Below, in pieces: positions 57,474-64,000 of a DNA stretch of 64,000 bases (its first letter is position 1; every line of letters begins with the position of its first letter). The position numbers and the translations under genes were made by a program. The DNA is from Verrucomicrobium sp. (GTDB lineage Bacteria > Verrucomicrobiota > Verrucomicrobiia > Methylacidiphilales > UBA1321), in contig JAFIGT010000010.1 in NCBI GenBank assembly GCA_017849585.1, positions 120,276 through 184,275 on the forward strand, written 5' to 3'. The notes beneath the pieces are model-generated. The model had not been told where the DNA came from and searched no databases. It saw only the letters and a program-made list of their open reading frames with translations.

Positions 57474-58283
57474 ATGTTCCGCGTCAGCTCGGTCAAAAAG
57501 AGTCTCATAGCTGGAATGATTGTGGGGTTGGCTTCCGGTTGGGGGAGTGTGGAAGCCCAAAGCATTTCGCTCAATACCTTCAATAACGGATCCACGGATT
57601 TAACCTCCAGTTATTACGTTTACGGGACCGTCACCTACAGTAGCACGGCAGGTGTTGGCGGAACGGGAGCGGTGACGCAGGTTTCCGGCGGTGGCGCGGC
57701 GATCTTCTACGACACGACCCCCGATACCACGCCGACCAATTCGAATTTTTCCAGTTTCGTACTGGATGTGGATTTCAAGGGATTGATGACCGGCACACTC
57801 TCCACCAACTTCGGCATCTACTTTGCCGATGGCGGCTCGCGCACGAAGTCGAACGCGGCGCTGTTCTACAATCAGATGTCCTTGACTGGCTCGACGATGA
57901 ACTGGCGCAGTGGCGCGCAGGAATCCACTGCCGGCGCGGGCACCAGTGTGAATGCAGACGTCTCGGTGGCGGCAGTCAAAGCCAACGACACTTGGTATCA
58001 CCTCAAGTTCACCGTAACCGACCTAGGCGGCGGATCACTCGCCACCGTGGCGCAATATTATGACCAGACCCAGACGACGCTACTGGGCACAGGCTCCTAT
58101 ACTTACTCCGGGCTAGTCTCCACGATCGGCGAAATTGGCATCCGGTTCAATCCGAACGGCGGCACGCAGACCATGACGATCGATAACTTTCAGGTCACCG
58201 CTATACCGGAACCTGCCTCCATCGCGCTCGTCCTCAGTGGCCTTGGTCTTCTCGGCCTCGCCCGCTATCGCCGTCAGGACTGA
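57474..58283 (+). CDS. PEP-CTERM sorting-domain protein
   Basis: A 269-residue protein: signal peptide (SLIAGMIVGLASGWGSVEAQ), a beta-rich mature region with several Gly/Ser/Thr-rich strands (FSSFVLDVDFKGLMTG, WYHLKFTVTDLGG) and a clear PEP-CTERM tail: IPEPASIALVLSGLGLLGLARYRRQD. The mature domain is probably a LamG-like beta-sandwich but no motif is decisive. It should be exported and processed by an exosortase encoded elsewhere. The ribosome site AGGAG is strong. A perfect hairpin starts at its stop codon. Confidence 0.88.
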   Translation: MFRVSSVKKSLIAGMIVGLASGWGSVEAQSISLNTFNNGSTDLTSSYYVYGTVTYSSTAGVGGTGAVTQVSGGGAAIFYDTTPDTTPTNSNFSSFVLDVDFKGLMTGTLSTNFGIYFADGGSRTKSNAALFYNQMSLTGSTMNWRSGAQESTAGAGTSVNADVSVAAVKANDTWYHLKFTVTDLGGGSLATVAQYYDQTQTTLLGTGSYTYSGLVSTIGEIGIRFNPNGGTQTMTIDNFQVTAIPEPASIALVLSGLGLLGLARYRRQD

Positions 58284-58302
58284 GGCAACGTGACGTTGCC
58301 TC
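58282..58302 (+). terminator. Perfect hairpin at the PEP-CTERM stop
   Basis: GAGGCAACG-TGA-CGTTGCCTC starts inside the stop codon with a 9-bp stem. No U-run follows. It shares the CAACG-TSA-CGTTG core with hairpins at 60439-60453 and, less closely, 60349-60363, so it may belong to a small dispersed palindrome family that also ends transcription. Confidence 0.5.
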
Positions 58303-58334
58303 CAGTAAGCTGACACCCGAAATGAATCTCCGTT

Positions 58335-58361
58335 GCAGCCGAAGCCGGTGGCTTCGGCTGC
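58335..58361. repeat. 12-bp perfect hairpin
   Basis: GCAGCCGAAGCC (58335-58346) and GGCTTCGGCTGC (58350-58361) flank a three-base loop. It lies between the PEP-CTERM gene and the rpsA leader. Lack of a U-run argues against a simple terminator. Confidence 0.5.
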
Positions 58362-58439
58362 TGCCCCTACTCCTCTTCGTTGCCGAGAGATCTACCCCTC
58401 CTCCGCATCCTCCTAAATAAGCTTGCCTCTTGGGCCGAT

Positions 58440-58650
58440 CTCACTACCGTAGACAAATCGCTTGGTAACTCTGGTGCGAGCCGGAGTGGCGTTTAGGCAA
58501 CCCTCAACCCTTACCCGCCAAGGTTATGGCGGTTTTGTTGTCTAAGGAGATAGTCATCTCCGAAAGCCCTTCACGGGGCCCGATAGAAACCAGAGCTGTA
58601 CTCCGGCGCCCGGAGCTTTTTCACGAAAGAAAGCGGCGCAAAGATCCATT
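58440..58650 (+). promoter_or_regulatory. Structured rpsA leader with attenuator-like folds
   Basis: CCGCCA (58515-58520) pairs with TGGCGG (58527-58532), followed by TTTTGTT: a terminator. GGAGAT (58546-58551) pairs with ATCTCC (58556-58561). A second terminator, CTCCGG-CGC-CCGGAG with TTTTT (58601-58621), ends 30 bases before rpsA. Upstream, CCGGAGT (58481-58487) can pair with ACTCCGG (58600-58606) and would break this terminator; CTCTGGT (58469-58475) can pair with ACCAGAG (58589-58595) instead. This looks like a terminator/antiterminator switch. It matches no riboswitch class I recognise. Confidence 0.5.
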
Positions 58651-60336
58651 ATGAGTGCAACCATGCAAGAATTATTCAGCAAGACCATGCGTGTCTTCGC
58701 TGAAGGCAGTATCGTCAAAGGCCGCATCATTGAAAAGCGCGCCTCCGAAGTCCTCGTCGACATCGGTTACAAATCCGAAGGCATGATCAGCCTCGGCGAA
58801 TTCGAAGACTCCGACACGCTCGCCGTGGGCGACGAAATCGAAGTGCTCCTCGAACGTCTCGAAAACGATGAGGGCATGGTCGTCCTCTCGAAGGAAAAAG
58901 CCGCCCAGAAACAGAACTGGGAAAAGATCGTCAAGATTTACAACGAAGGTGGCCTCATCTCCGGTAAGGTCAAAGCCGTCGTCAAGGGTGGCCTCATGCT
59001 CAATGTGGGCGTGGAAGCGTTCCTCCCCGGTTCCCAGGTCGACATCGTCGCCCCGAAGAACCTCCGCGAATACGAAGGCAAGACCCTCGAGTGCAAAATC
59101 GTCAAGGTCAACGAAGAGCGCAAGAACGTCGTTCTCTCCCGCCGCGAGATCATCGAAGCCGAGCGCGCTGAAAAGCGTTCCAAGCTCCTCGGTGCCATCA
59201 CCAAGGGCGGCGTCATCAAGGGCGTGGTCAAGAACATCACCGACTTCGGTGCGTTCATCGACCTCGACGGCCTCGATGGCTTGCTCCACATCACCGACAT
59301 GAGCTGGAGCCGACTCAACCATCCTTCCGAACTCCTCAAGATCGGACAGGAATTGGAAGTCGTCGTTCTCGAAATCGACCGCGAAAAGGAACGCGTTTCC
59401 CTCGGTCTCAAGCAGAAGAGCGAAAATCCCTGGGACAAGATTGCGGAAAAGTATCCCGTCAACCTCAAGGTCAAGGGCAAGATCACGAACCTCGTGCCTT
59501 ACGGCGCGTTCGTCGAACTCGAACCCGGCATCGAAGGCCTCGTTCACGTTTCCGAACTCAGCTGGACCAAGCGCATCGCCCGTCCCTCCGACGTGCTCAC
59601 GCTCGGCCAGGAAGTGGAAGCGGTTGTGCTCGGCGTCAGCAAGGAAGACCAGAAGGTCTCCCTCTCCGTTCGCCAGCTCGACACGAATCCTTGGGAAGAA
59701 GTTTCCCTCAAGTACCCGGTTGGCACTCGCGTCAACGGCAAGGTCCGCAATCTCACCGCTTACGGTGCCTTTGTGGAACTCGAAGAGGGTATCGATGGCA
59801 TGATCCACGTGTCCGACCTCAGCTGGACCCGCAAGATCAATCACCCCTCCGAAATGCTCAAGAAGGGCGACGATGTCGAGGCGCAGGTGCTCGAAATCGA
59901 CAAGACCAACCAACGCATTTCCCTCGGCGTCAAACAAATCTCCGACGATCCCTGGAAGCTCATCGAAGACCGCTACAAGATTGGCGAACTGGTCACCGGC
60001 AAGGTGTCCAAGGTTGCCAGCTTCGGCGCCTTCATCCAGCTCGCTGACGAAATCGACGGCTTGGTCCACATCTCGCAGATCAGCAATGATCGCGTCGAGA
60101 AGGTCAAGGACGTCCTCAAGGTCGGCCAGGAAGTCACCGCTCGCGTCATCAAGGTTGACAAGGGCGAACGCCGCATCGGTCTGTCCATCAAGGCTGCCGA
60201 TTACACTCCGGAACAGCTGGAGCGTGAGCGCGCGAACTTCGACCTCATCAAGCCCGGCGAAGATCTCACCTCGCTCGAACACGCGTTCGACCGCGCGGAA
60301 GAAGATTACCGCCCCGGCGAAGGCAAGAAGAAATAG
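58651..60336 (+). CDS. rpsA: 30S ribosomal protein S1
   Basis: A 561-residue protein with six S1 RNA-binding repeats at about 16-84, 103-165, 187-256, 272-343, 357-430 and 444-516. Strong markers are FGAFIDLDGLDGLLHITDMS, YGAFVELEPGIEGLVHVSEL and FGAFIQLADEIDGLVHIS. S1 unfolds mRNA on the 30S subunit and assists translation of messages with weak ribosome sites, which are common in this window. The ATG at 58651 has no good Shine-Dalgarno. A leader with alternative hairpins precedes it and a strong terminator follows. An antisense frame across the gene is a codon-use artefact. Confidence 0.96.
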   Translation: MSATMQELFSKTMRVFAEGSIVKGRIIEKRASEVLVDIGYKSEGMISLGEFEDSDTLAVGDEIEVLLERLENDEGMVVLSKEKAAQKQNWEKIVKIYNEGGLISGKVKAVVKGGLMLNVGVEAFLPGSQVDIVAPKNLREYEGKTLECKIVKVNEERKNVVLSRREIIEAERAEKRSKLLGAITKGGVIKGVVKNITDFGAFIDLDGLDGLLHITDMSWSRLNHPSELLKIGQELEVVVLEIDREKERVSLGLKQKSENPWDKIAEKYPVNLKVKGKITNLVPYGAFVELEPGIEGLVHVSELSWTKRIARPSDVLTLGQEVEAVVLGVSKEDQKVSLSVRQLDTNPWEEVSLKYPVGTRVNGKVRNLTAYGAFVELEEGIDGMIHVSDLSWTRKINHPSEMLKKGDDVEAQVLEIDKTNQRISLGVKQISDDPWKLIEDRYKIGELVTGKVSKVASFGAFIQLADEIDGLVHISQISNDRVEKVKDVLKVGQEVTARVIKVDKGERRIGLSIKAADYTPEQLERERANFDLIKPGEDLTSLEHAFDRAEEDYRPGEGKKK

Positions 60337-60348
60337 TCCTAGCGGACG

Positions 60349-60363
60349 CCAGCGTGACGCTGG
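60349..60363. repeat. Short palindrome after rpsA (copy 1)
   Basis: CCAGCG-TGA-CGCTGG, a 6-bp perfect hairpin 13 bases after rpsA. It is related to the other CARCG-TSA-CGYTG hairpins at 58282 and 60439. Confidence 0.45.
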
Positions 60364-60438
60364 ACCCAGTTTAACTGGAGATCGCGTCACAGCCGGCCAG
60401 AACATCCCGGGCGGGACAATGTCCCGCCCCAGCCGGAT

Positions 60439-60453
60439 GCAACGTCACGTTGC
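60439..60453. repeat. Short palindrome after rpsA (copy 2)
   Basis: GCAACG-TCA-CGTTGC, a 6-bp perfect hairpin just before the rpsA terminator. It shares its core with the hairpin at 58282-58302. A weaker related copy, GCAGCG-TCA-CGCGGC, lies at about 60537-60551. Confidence 0.45.
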
Positions 60454-60485
60454 CCCGTCATCTCGAAAGAGGTGGCGGGGTTTTT
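60453..60485 (+). terminator. Rho-independent terminator of rpsA
   Basis: CCCCGTCATCTC (60453-60464), the GNRA-type loop GAAA and GAGGTGGCGGGG (60469-60480) form a 12-bp stem with two G-U pairs, followed by TTTTTG. It is the clearest intrinsic terminator in the window and lies 117 bases after rpsA. Confidence 0.85.
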
Positions 60486-60622
60486 GTTTGAGCGGACTCG
60501 ATCTATTTTCAGGTCGAGCTTTTCAGTAAACTGGGTGCAGCGTCACGCGGCGCCCAAATACTTGACATTTTATAGAAAGTCTCCAGTAAGTAAGTCTACT
60601 AATTAAAGCCAACCGGGGCGCT

Positions 60623-63600
60623 ATGGGGAAAACATATTCGAGGGAAGGGAGTTGGCTATCAAAACAGGCGATCCTGTTTTTTCTCATCCTTTCCATCTGC
60701 TGCTCCAGCGCATTAGAGTGTCAGGCAGCGGAACGCCGCATGCTGAAGAGTCAACGGCCCGCGGGGGTCTCGCGGTTAGCTCCGGTAGACCGGGTTCGCG
60801 GTGAACAGCGGATGCGTCTGGCTTTGGGGTTGCCCGTTCGCAACCAATCGGAATTGCTCGAGTTCATCCGTCAGGTTCAGGACCCGTCTAGCCCCCAGTA
60901 TCGGCGCTACCTCACTCCCGCGCAATTTGCCGAACGATTTGGCCCGACCGAGCAGGACTATCAGGCGGTCATTGCGTACGCCAAAGCGAATGGACTCACC
61001 GTCACCGCGCAGCATCCCAATCGCTTGATTGTGGATGTGGAGGCGCCGGTGACCAATGTGGAAAAAACGTTTCGTGTCACGATGCGCCATTATCGGCATC
61101 CGAAGGATAATCGACAATTTTTTGCCCCCGATGCGGAACCCTCCATCGACTCGTCGGTTGCGGTGGTCAATGTCAGTGGCCTTGATGACTATGAGCGGCC
61201 CCATCCGAATGCTCAGATGAAGCCGGCTGGGTTGTCAGATAAGGTCATGCCGAACGCGGGGTCCAGCCCCAGCGGCGGTTATGCGGGTAACGATTTTCGT
61301 GCGGCGTATGTTCCCGGCACGACGTTAACCGGTGCCGGACAGAGCGTGGCTCTCGTGCAATTCGATGGTTACTACGCGAGCGACATTGCCGCCTATAAAG
61401 CCCAATTTGGCCTGCCGGATATTCAACTCGTAAATGTGCCGATTGACGGAGGCGTGAGCACGCCGGGCGTGAACAACGCGGAAGTCTGTCTCGATATCCA
61501 GATGGTCATGTCCATGGCGCCGGGGCTTTCCGCGATCTACGTCTATATCGCACCCAATCCCAGCCCATGGGTCGATATCCTCAGCCGTATTGCCAATGAT
61601 AACACCTGCAAACAAATCAGTTGTTCCTGGGGTGGAGGCAGTGCGAACGCCACGGCGGAAGCAATCTTCCTGCAGATGGCGGCGCAAGGGCAGTCTTTCT
61701 TCAACGCCAGCGGCGATTCCAATGCGTTCACAGGCACGATTCCATTTCCCGCAGATAGTCCCAACATCACCCAGGTGGGGGCGACGAGCTTGACCACGTC
61801 TGGTCCCGGCGGTTCATATGTTTCCGAAACGGTATGGAACTGGGGCAACGGCGTGGGTAGTAGCGGTGGCAGCAGCACCACTTACGCCATTCCGAGCTGG
61901 CAGCAGGGCCTTAACATGGCAGCCAATCAAGGATCGACCACCATGCGCAACGTTCCTGACGTTGCGATGGTCGGCGACAATGTGTACGTCCGCTACAATA
62001 ACGGGGCCTCCGGGACGTTCGGTGGGACCAGTTGCGCGGCGCCGCTGTGGGCAGGCTTCATGGCGTTGGTCAATCAACGCGCGGCGATCAACGGTCGCCC
62101 CCCGGTCGGATTCGTCAATCCCGCGATCTACGCGATTGGTAAGAGTGGCGCGGCGAGCACCAGTTTTCATGATACCGTGACGGGCAATAATAGCAGTCCA
62201 CTCAACCCGTCAAAATACAGTGCGGTCGGTGGCTATGATCTCTGCACAGGTTGGGGAACTCCTGCGGGGACCGCGCTCATTGAGGCGTTGGCGGGCGCGC
62301 CGGATAAATTGCAGGTGATCCCTCCGACGACTCCCTTTGTCGCCTCGGGTGTGGCGGGAGGGCCGTTTGCTCCCAGCAGCAGCGTCTACACTTTGGTCAA
62401 TAATGGTTCGAGCCCCTTGTCCTGGACGGCGAGTGCGACGCAAAGTTGGCTGACGCTCGCTACTCTCAGCGGCACATTACCCTCGGGCAGCTCCCTCGGC
62501 ATTCCGGCGACGATTAATACCAACGCCAACGCGCTGGCGACGGGTAGCTATTCCGACTCACTCACTTTTACCAATTCCTCCACCGGTTACAGCCTGGCCT
62601 ATCCGGTGCGCCTCACGGTGCTGGCCCCGAGCCCGAAATTGAGTGTCAGCCCCGCTACAAATTTCACCGCTTCGGGATTGCGCGGTGGGCCGTTCACACC
62701 TTCGACGGTCACCTACTCCGTCATCAATAGTGGAAATGCTTCCCTGAACTGGTCTGTCAGCAAGACCTCGAATTGGATCGCCGTTTCGCCGACCAGCGGC
62801 ACGTTGCCAGCGGGAGGGACAGCTATTGTCACCACCAGCGTGGCCGGTGCATCGACCGCTCTCAATTACGGCACCTACACCGATACCATCTCCTTCGTGA
62901 ATGTGAATAATGGCGCGGGCAACGTCTCCCTCACAGCCACGCTCGCCGTGCTGCCGCCCGCTCCGGTCATTTCCAGTGCGACAACGGCCACCGCCATACA
63001 GGGTCAATCTTTCAGCTACCAGATCGCGGCCACCAATAATCCTACGAGCTACAGCGCCAGTGGATTGCCCCCGGGGTTGTCGTTGAATACTTCAACAGGT
63101 CAAATCCTGGGCGTGCCGACGGCTTCAGGCACGAGCGTTGTCACCATCGGCGCGACCAATACCGGAGGTACGGGCAGTGCCACGGTGAATTTCATCGTGC
63201 AGGCCTCACGACCGGTGATCACCAGCTCAAGCAGCGCCACCGGTTACCTTGGACTCTCCTTTAGCTATCAAATTGTCGCGACCAATAGCCCCACCAGCTA
63301 CAGCGCGACGGGGCTGCCGGCTGGATTGAGTCTCAATTCCTTGACCGGTGTAATCAGCGGCACGCCGACCTCGTCCGGGACGAGCTTGGTGACTATTAAT
63401 GCGACCAATCCGGCGGGCACAGCCAGTACGGATATTTCGATCGTAATCCTAGGAACACCTCCCCCTGTCACGGCGTTCTATTATTACAGTTCTCCCTCGG
63501 CCTATGTGGGTGCAGGCAAATCGCAAGTGTACTGGGCTGACGGTGCTTCGACCATTACCGCAAACGGGAGTAATGCCAGTTTTGTTTCATTCACGATCAA

Positions 63601-64000
63601 TGGCTTAGGTGATTGGTGGTACCTGAATTTTGCGGCTCCCAGTGGTCAAAAACTGGCCGTCGGCAACTACCCCAATGCCAGCCGCTTCCAAAGCACCGGA
63701 GTTCCCGGCTTGTCATGGGTTGGAAATGGGCGAGGCGACAATGCGCTGACCGGCTACTTCACGGTCTTGGAAGCCTCCTACGGAACCGATGGATCACTGA
63801 TTGCTTTCGCTGCGGATTTCGTACAGTACGACGAATGCAACACCGCGGCATGGAACGCGGGCAGCATCCGTTACAATTCAATCATTCCCATCACGCTGCC
63901 TCCCGCGCCCGAGGTGGGTCCAGCCAGCGCTTCGGCCATCACGATCCCGACCGCCCCGCCCCCCCCCTCGCCCCCACCGCACGGCTTGCCCACCCCCACC
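60623..64000 (+). CDS. Secreted sedolisin-type (S53) serine protease with beta-repeat tail (3' end outside window)
   Basis: The frame runs open from ATG 60623 to the end, 1126 codons. A signal peptide (AILFFLILSICCSSALECQA) is followed by a pro-kumamolisin-like activation domain (LPVRNQSELLEFIRQVQDP, YRRYLTPAQFAERFGPT). The catalytic triad is present: Glu287 and Asp291 in NNAEVCLDIQ, the oxyanion Asp365 in ASGDSNAF and Ser470 in FGGTSCAAPLWAG. After ~residue 560, two BACON-like repeats (each with WLTLATLSGTLPSG or WIAVSPTSGTLPAG) and two Ig-like He_PIG-type repeats (SYSASGLPPGLSLNTSTGQI and SYSATGLPAGLSLN) follow. S53 proteases act at acid pH. A TTGACA box lies at 60562-60567. Confidence 0.9.
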   Translation, partial: MGKTYSREGSWLSKQAILFFLILSICCSSALECQAAERRMLKSQRPAGVSRLAPVDRVRGEQRMRLALGLPVRNQSELLEFIRQVQDPSSPQYRRYLTPAQFAERFGPTEQDYQAVIAYAKANGLTVTAQHPNRLIVDVEAPVTNVEKTFRVTMRHYRHPKDNRQFFAPDAEPSIDSSVAVVNVSGLDDYERPHPNAQMKPAGLSDKVMPNAGSSPSGGYAGNDFRAAYVPGTTLTGAGQSVALVQFDGYYASDIAAYKAQFGLPDIQLVNVPIDGGVSTPGVNNAEVCLDIQMVMSMAPGLSAIYVYIAPNPSPWVDILSRIANDNTCKQISCSWGGGSANATAEAIFLQMAAQGQSFFNASGDSNAFTGTIPFPADSPNITQVGATSLTTSGPGGSYVSETVWNWGNGVGSSGGSSTTYAIPSWQQGLNMAANQGSTTMRNVPDVAMVGDNVYVRYNNGASGTFGGTSCAAPLWAGFMALVNQRAAINGRPPVGFVNPAIYAIGKSGAASTSFHDTVTGNNSSPLNPSKYSAVGGYDLCTGWGTPAGTALIEALAGAPDKLQVIPPTTPFVASGVAGGPFAPSSSVYTLVNNGSSPLSWTASATQSWLTLATLSGTLPSGSSLGIPATINTNANALATGSYSDSLTFTNSSTGYSLAYPVRLTVLAPSPKLSVSPATNFTASGLRGGPFTPSTVTYSVINSGNASLNWSVSKTSNWIAVSPTSGTLPAGGTAIVTTSVAGASTALNYGTYTDTISFVNVNNGAGNVSLTATLAVLPPAPVISSATTATAIQGQSFSYQIAATNNPTSYSASGLPPGLSLNTSTGQILGVPTASGTSVVTIGATNTGGTGSATVNFIVQASRPVITSSSSATGYLGLSFSYQIVATNSPTSYSATGLPAGLSLNSLTGVISGTPTSSGTSLVTINATNPAGTASTDISIVILGTPPPVTAFYYYSSPSAYVGAGKSQVYWADGASTITANGSNASFVSFTINGLGDWWYLNFAAPSGQKLAVGNYPNASRFQSTGVPGLSWVGNGRGDNALTGYFTVLEASYGTDGSLIAFAADFVQYDECNTAAWNAGSIRYNSIIPITLPPAPEVGPASASAITIPTAPPPPSPPPHGLPTPT

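Noticed and set aside
58440..58650. Known riboswitch or small RNA (SAM, cobalamin, TPP, 6S, tmRNA, RNase P)
   Set aside because: None of the conserved cores of these classes is present. It is reported only as an attenuator-like leader.
58672..60405. Long antisense reading frame (577 codons) across rpsA
   Set aside because: The product is an artefact of S1-repeat codon use; the + strand encodes a complete S1 protein.
1..64000. tRNA, rRNA, CRISPR array, insertion sequence or prophage
   Set aside because: No cloverleaf-like sequence, rRNA segment, regular repeat-spacer array, transposase or phage structural gene was recognised on either strand.

Overview
The window is bacterial DNA, most probably from a member of the Verrucomicrobiota (Chthoniobacter/Terrimicrobium-like). 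Three things support this: a four-gene prepilin-like cassette of the Verru_Chthon type, a division/cell-wall (dcw) cluster with a murC-murB fusion and a very divergent ftsZ, and PEP-CTERM proteins beside many plant-polysaccharide hydrolases. Strain-level assignment is not possible from the sequence alone. No tRNA, rRNA, insertion sequence or CRISPR array was seen.

Region 1 (1-22 kb) is a polysaccharide-utilisation region: the 3' part of a GH78 alpha-L-rhamnosidase, a GH5-like hydrolase, a GH10 xylanase, a large secreted GH5/42-like hydrolase, a small secreted protein, a secreted GH39-like enzyme with LamG-like and carbohydrate-binding ends, and a GH113-like enzyme. Three LacI-family repressors sit among them, and one has a well-placed promoter and operator next to its divergent target. 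The Verru_Chthon cassette (5.07-9.89 kb) lies inside this region. Its gene order and features match the minor-pseudopilin set GspH-I-J-K, but no secretion core is nearby. A separate H-X9-DG pseudopilin-like gene ends the hydrolase run.

Region 2 (23.6-43.6 kb) is a nearly unbroken dcw operon: mraZ, two possible tiny genes, rsmH, three small single-pass membrane proteins at the ftsL position (two of them tandem paralogues), ftsI, murE, murF, mraY, murD, a LysM protein, ftsW, murG, murC-murB, ddl, ftsQ, ftsA and ftsZ. Most junctions overlap (ATGA, TAATG), which points to translational coupling. A promoter overlapped by MraZ-box-like repeats precedes mraZ. FtsZ keeps the fold and a C-terminal FtsA-binding-like tail but has lost most of the GTP-binding signature and part of the catalytic T7 loop.

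Region 3 (43.6-57.3 kb) holds thrB and an acyltransferase gene whose start codons overlap head to head, three tandem FecR-domain secreted proteins (two very large), a carbohydrate-esterase-like hydrolase, a small membrane protein, lipA, an LCAT-like lipase/hydrolase, a LamG PEP-CTERM protein and an IclR regulator.

Region 4 (57.4-64 kb) holds a second PEP-CTERM protein, a structured leader with terminator and antiterminator possibilities, rpsA with a strong terminator, and a secreted sedolisin-type (S53) protease with BACON-like and Ig-like repeats that runs off the end of the window.
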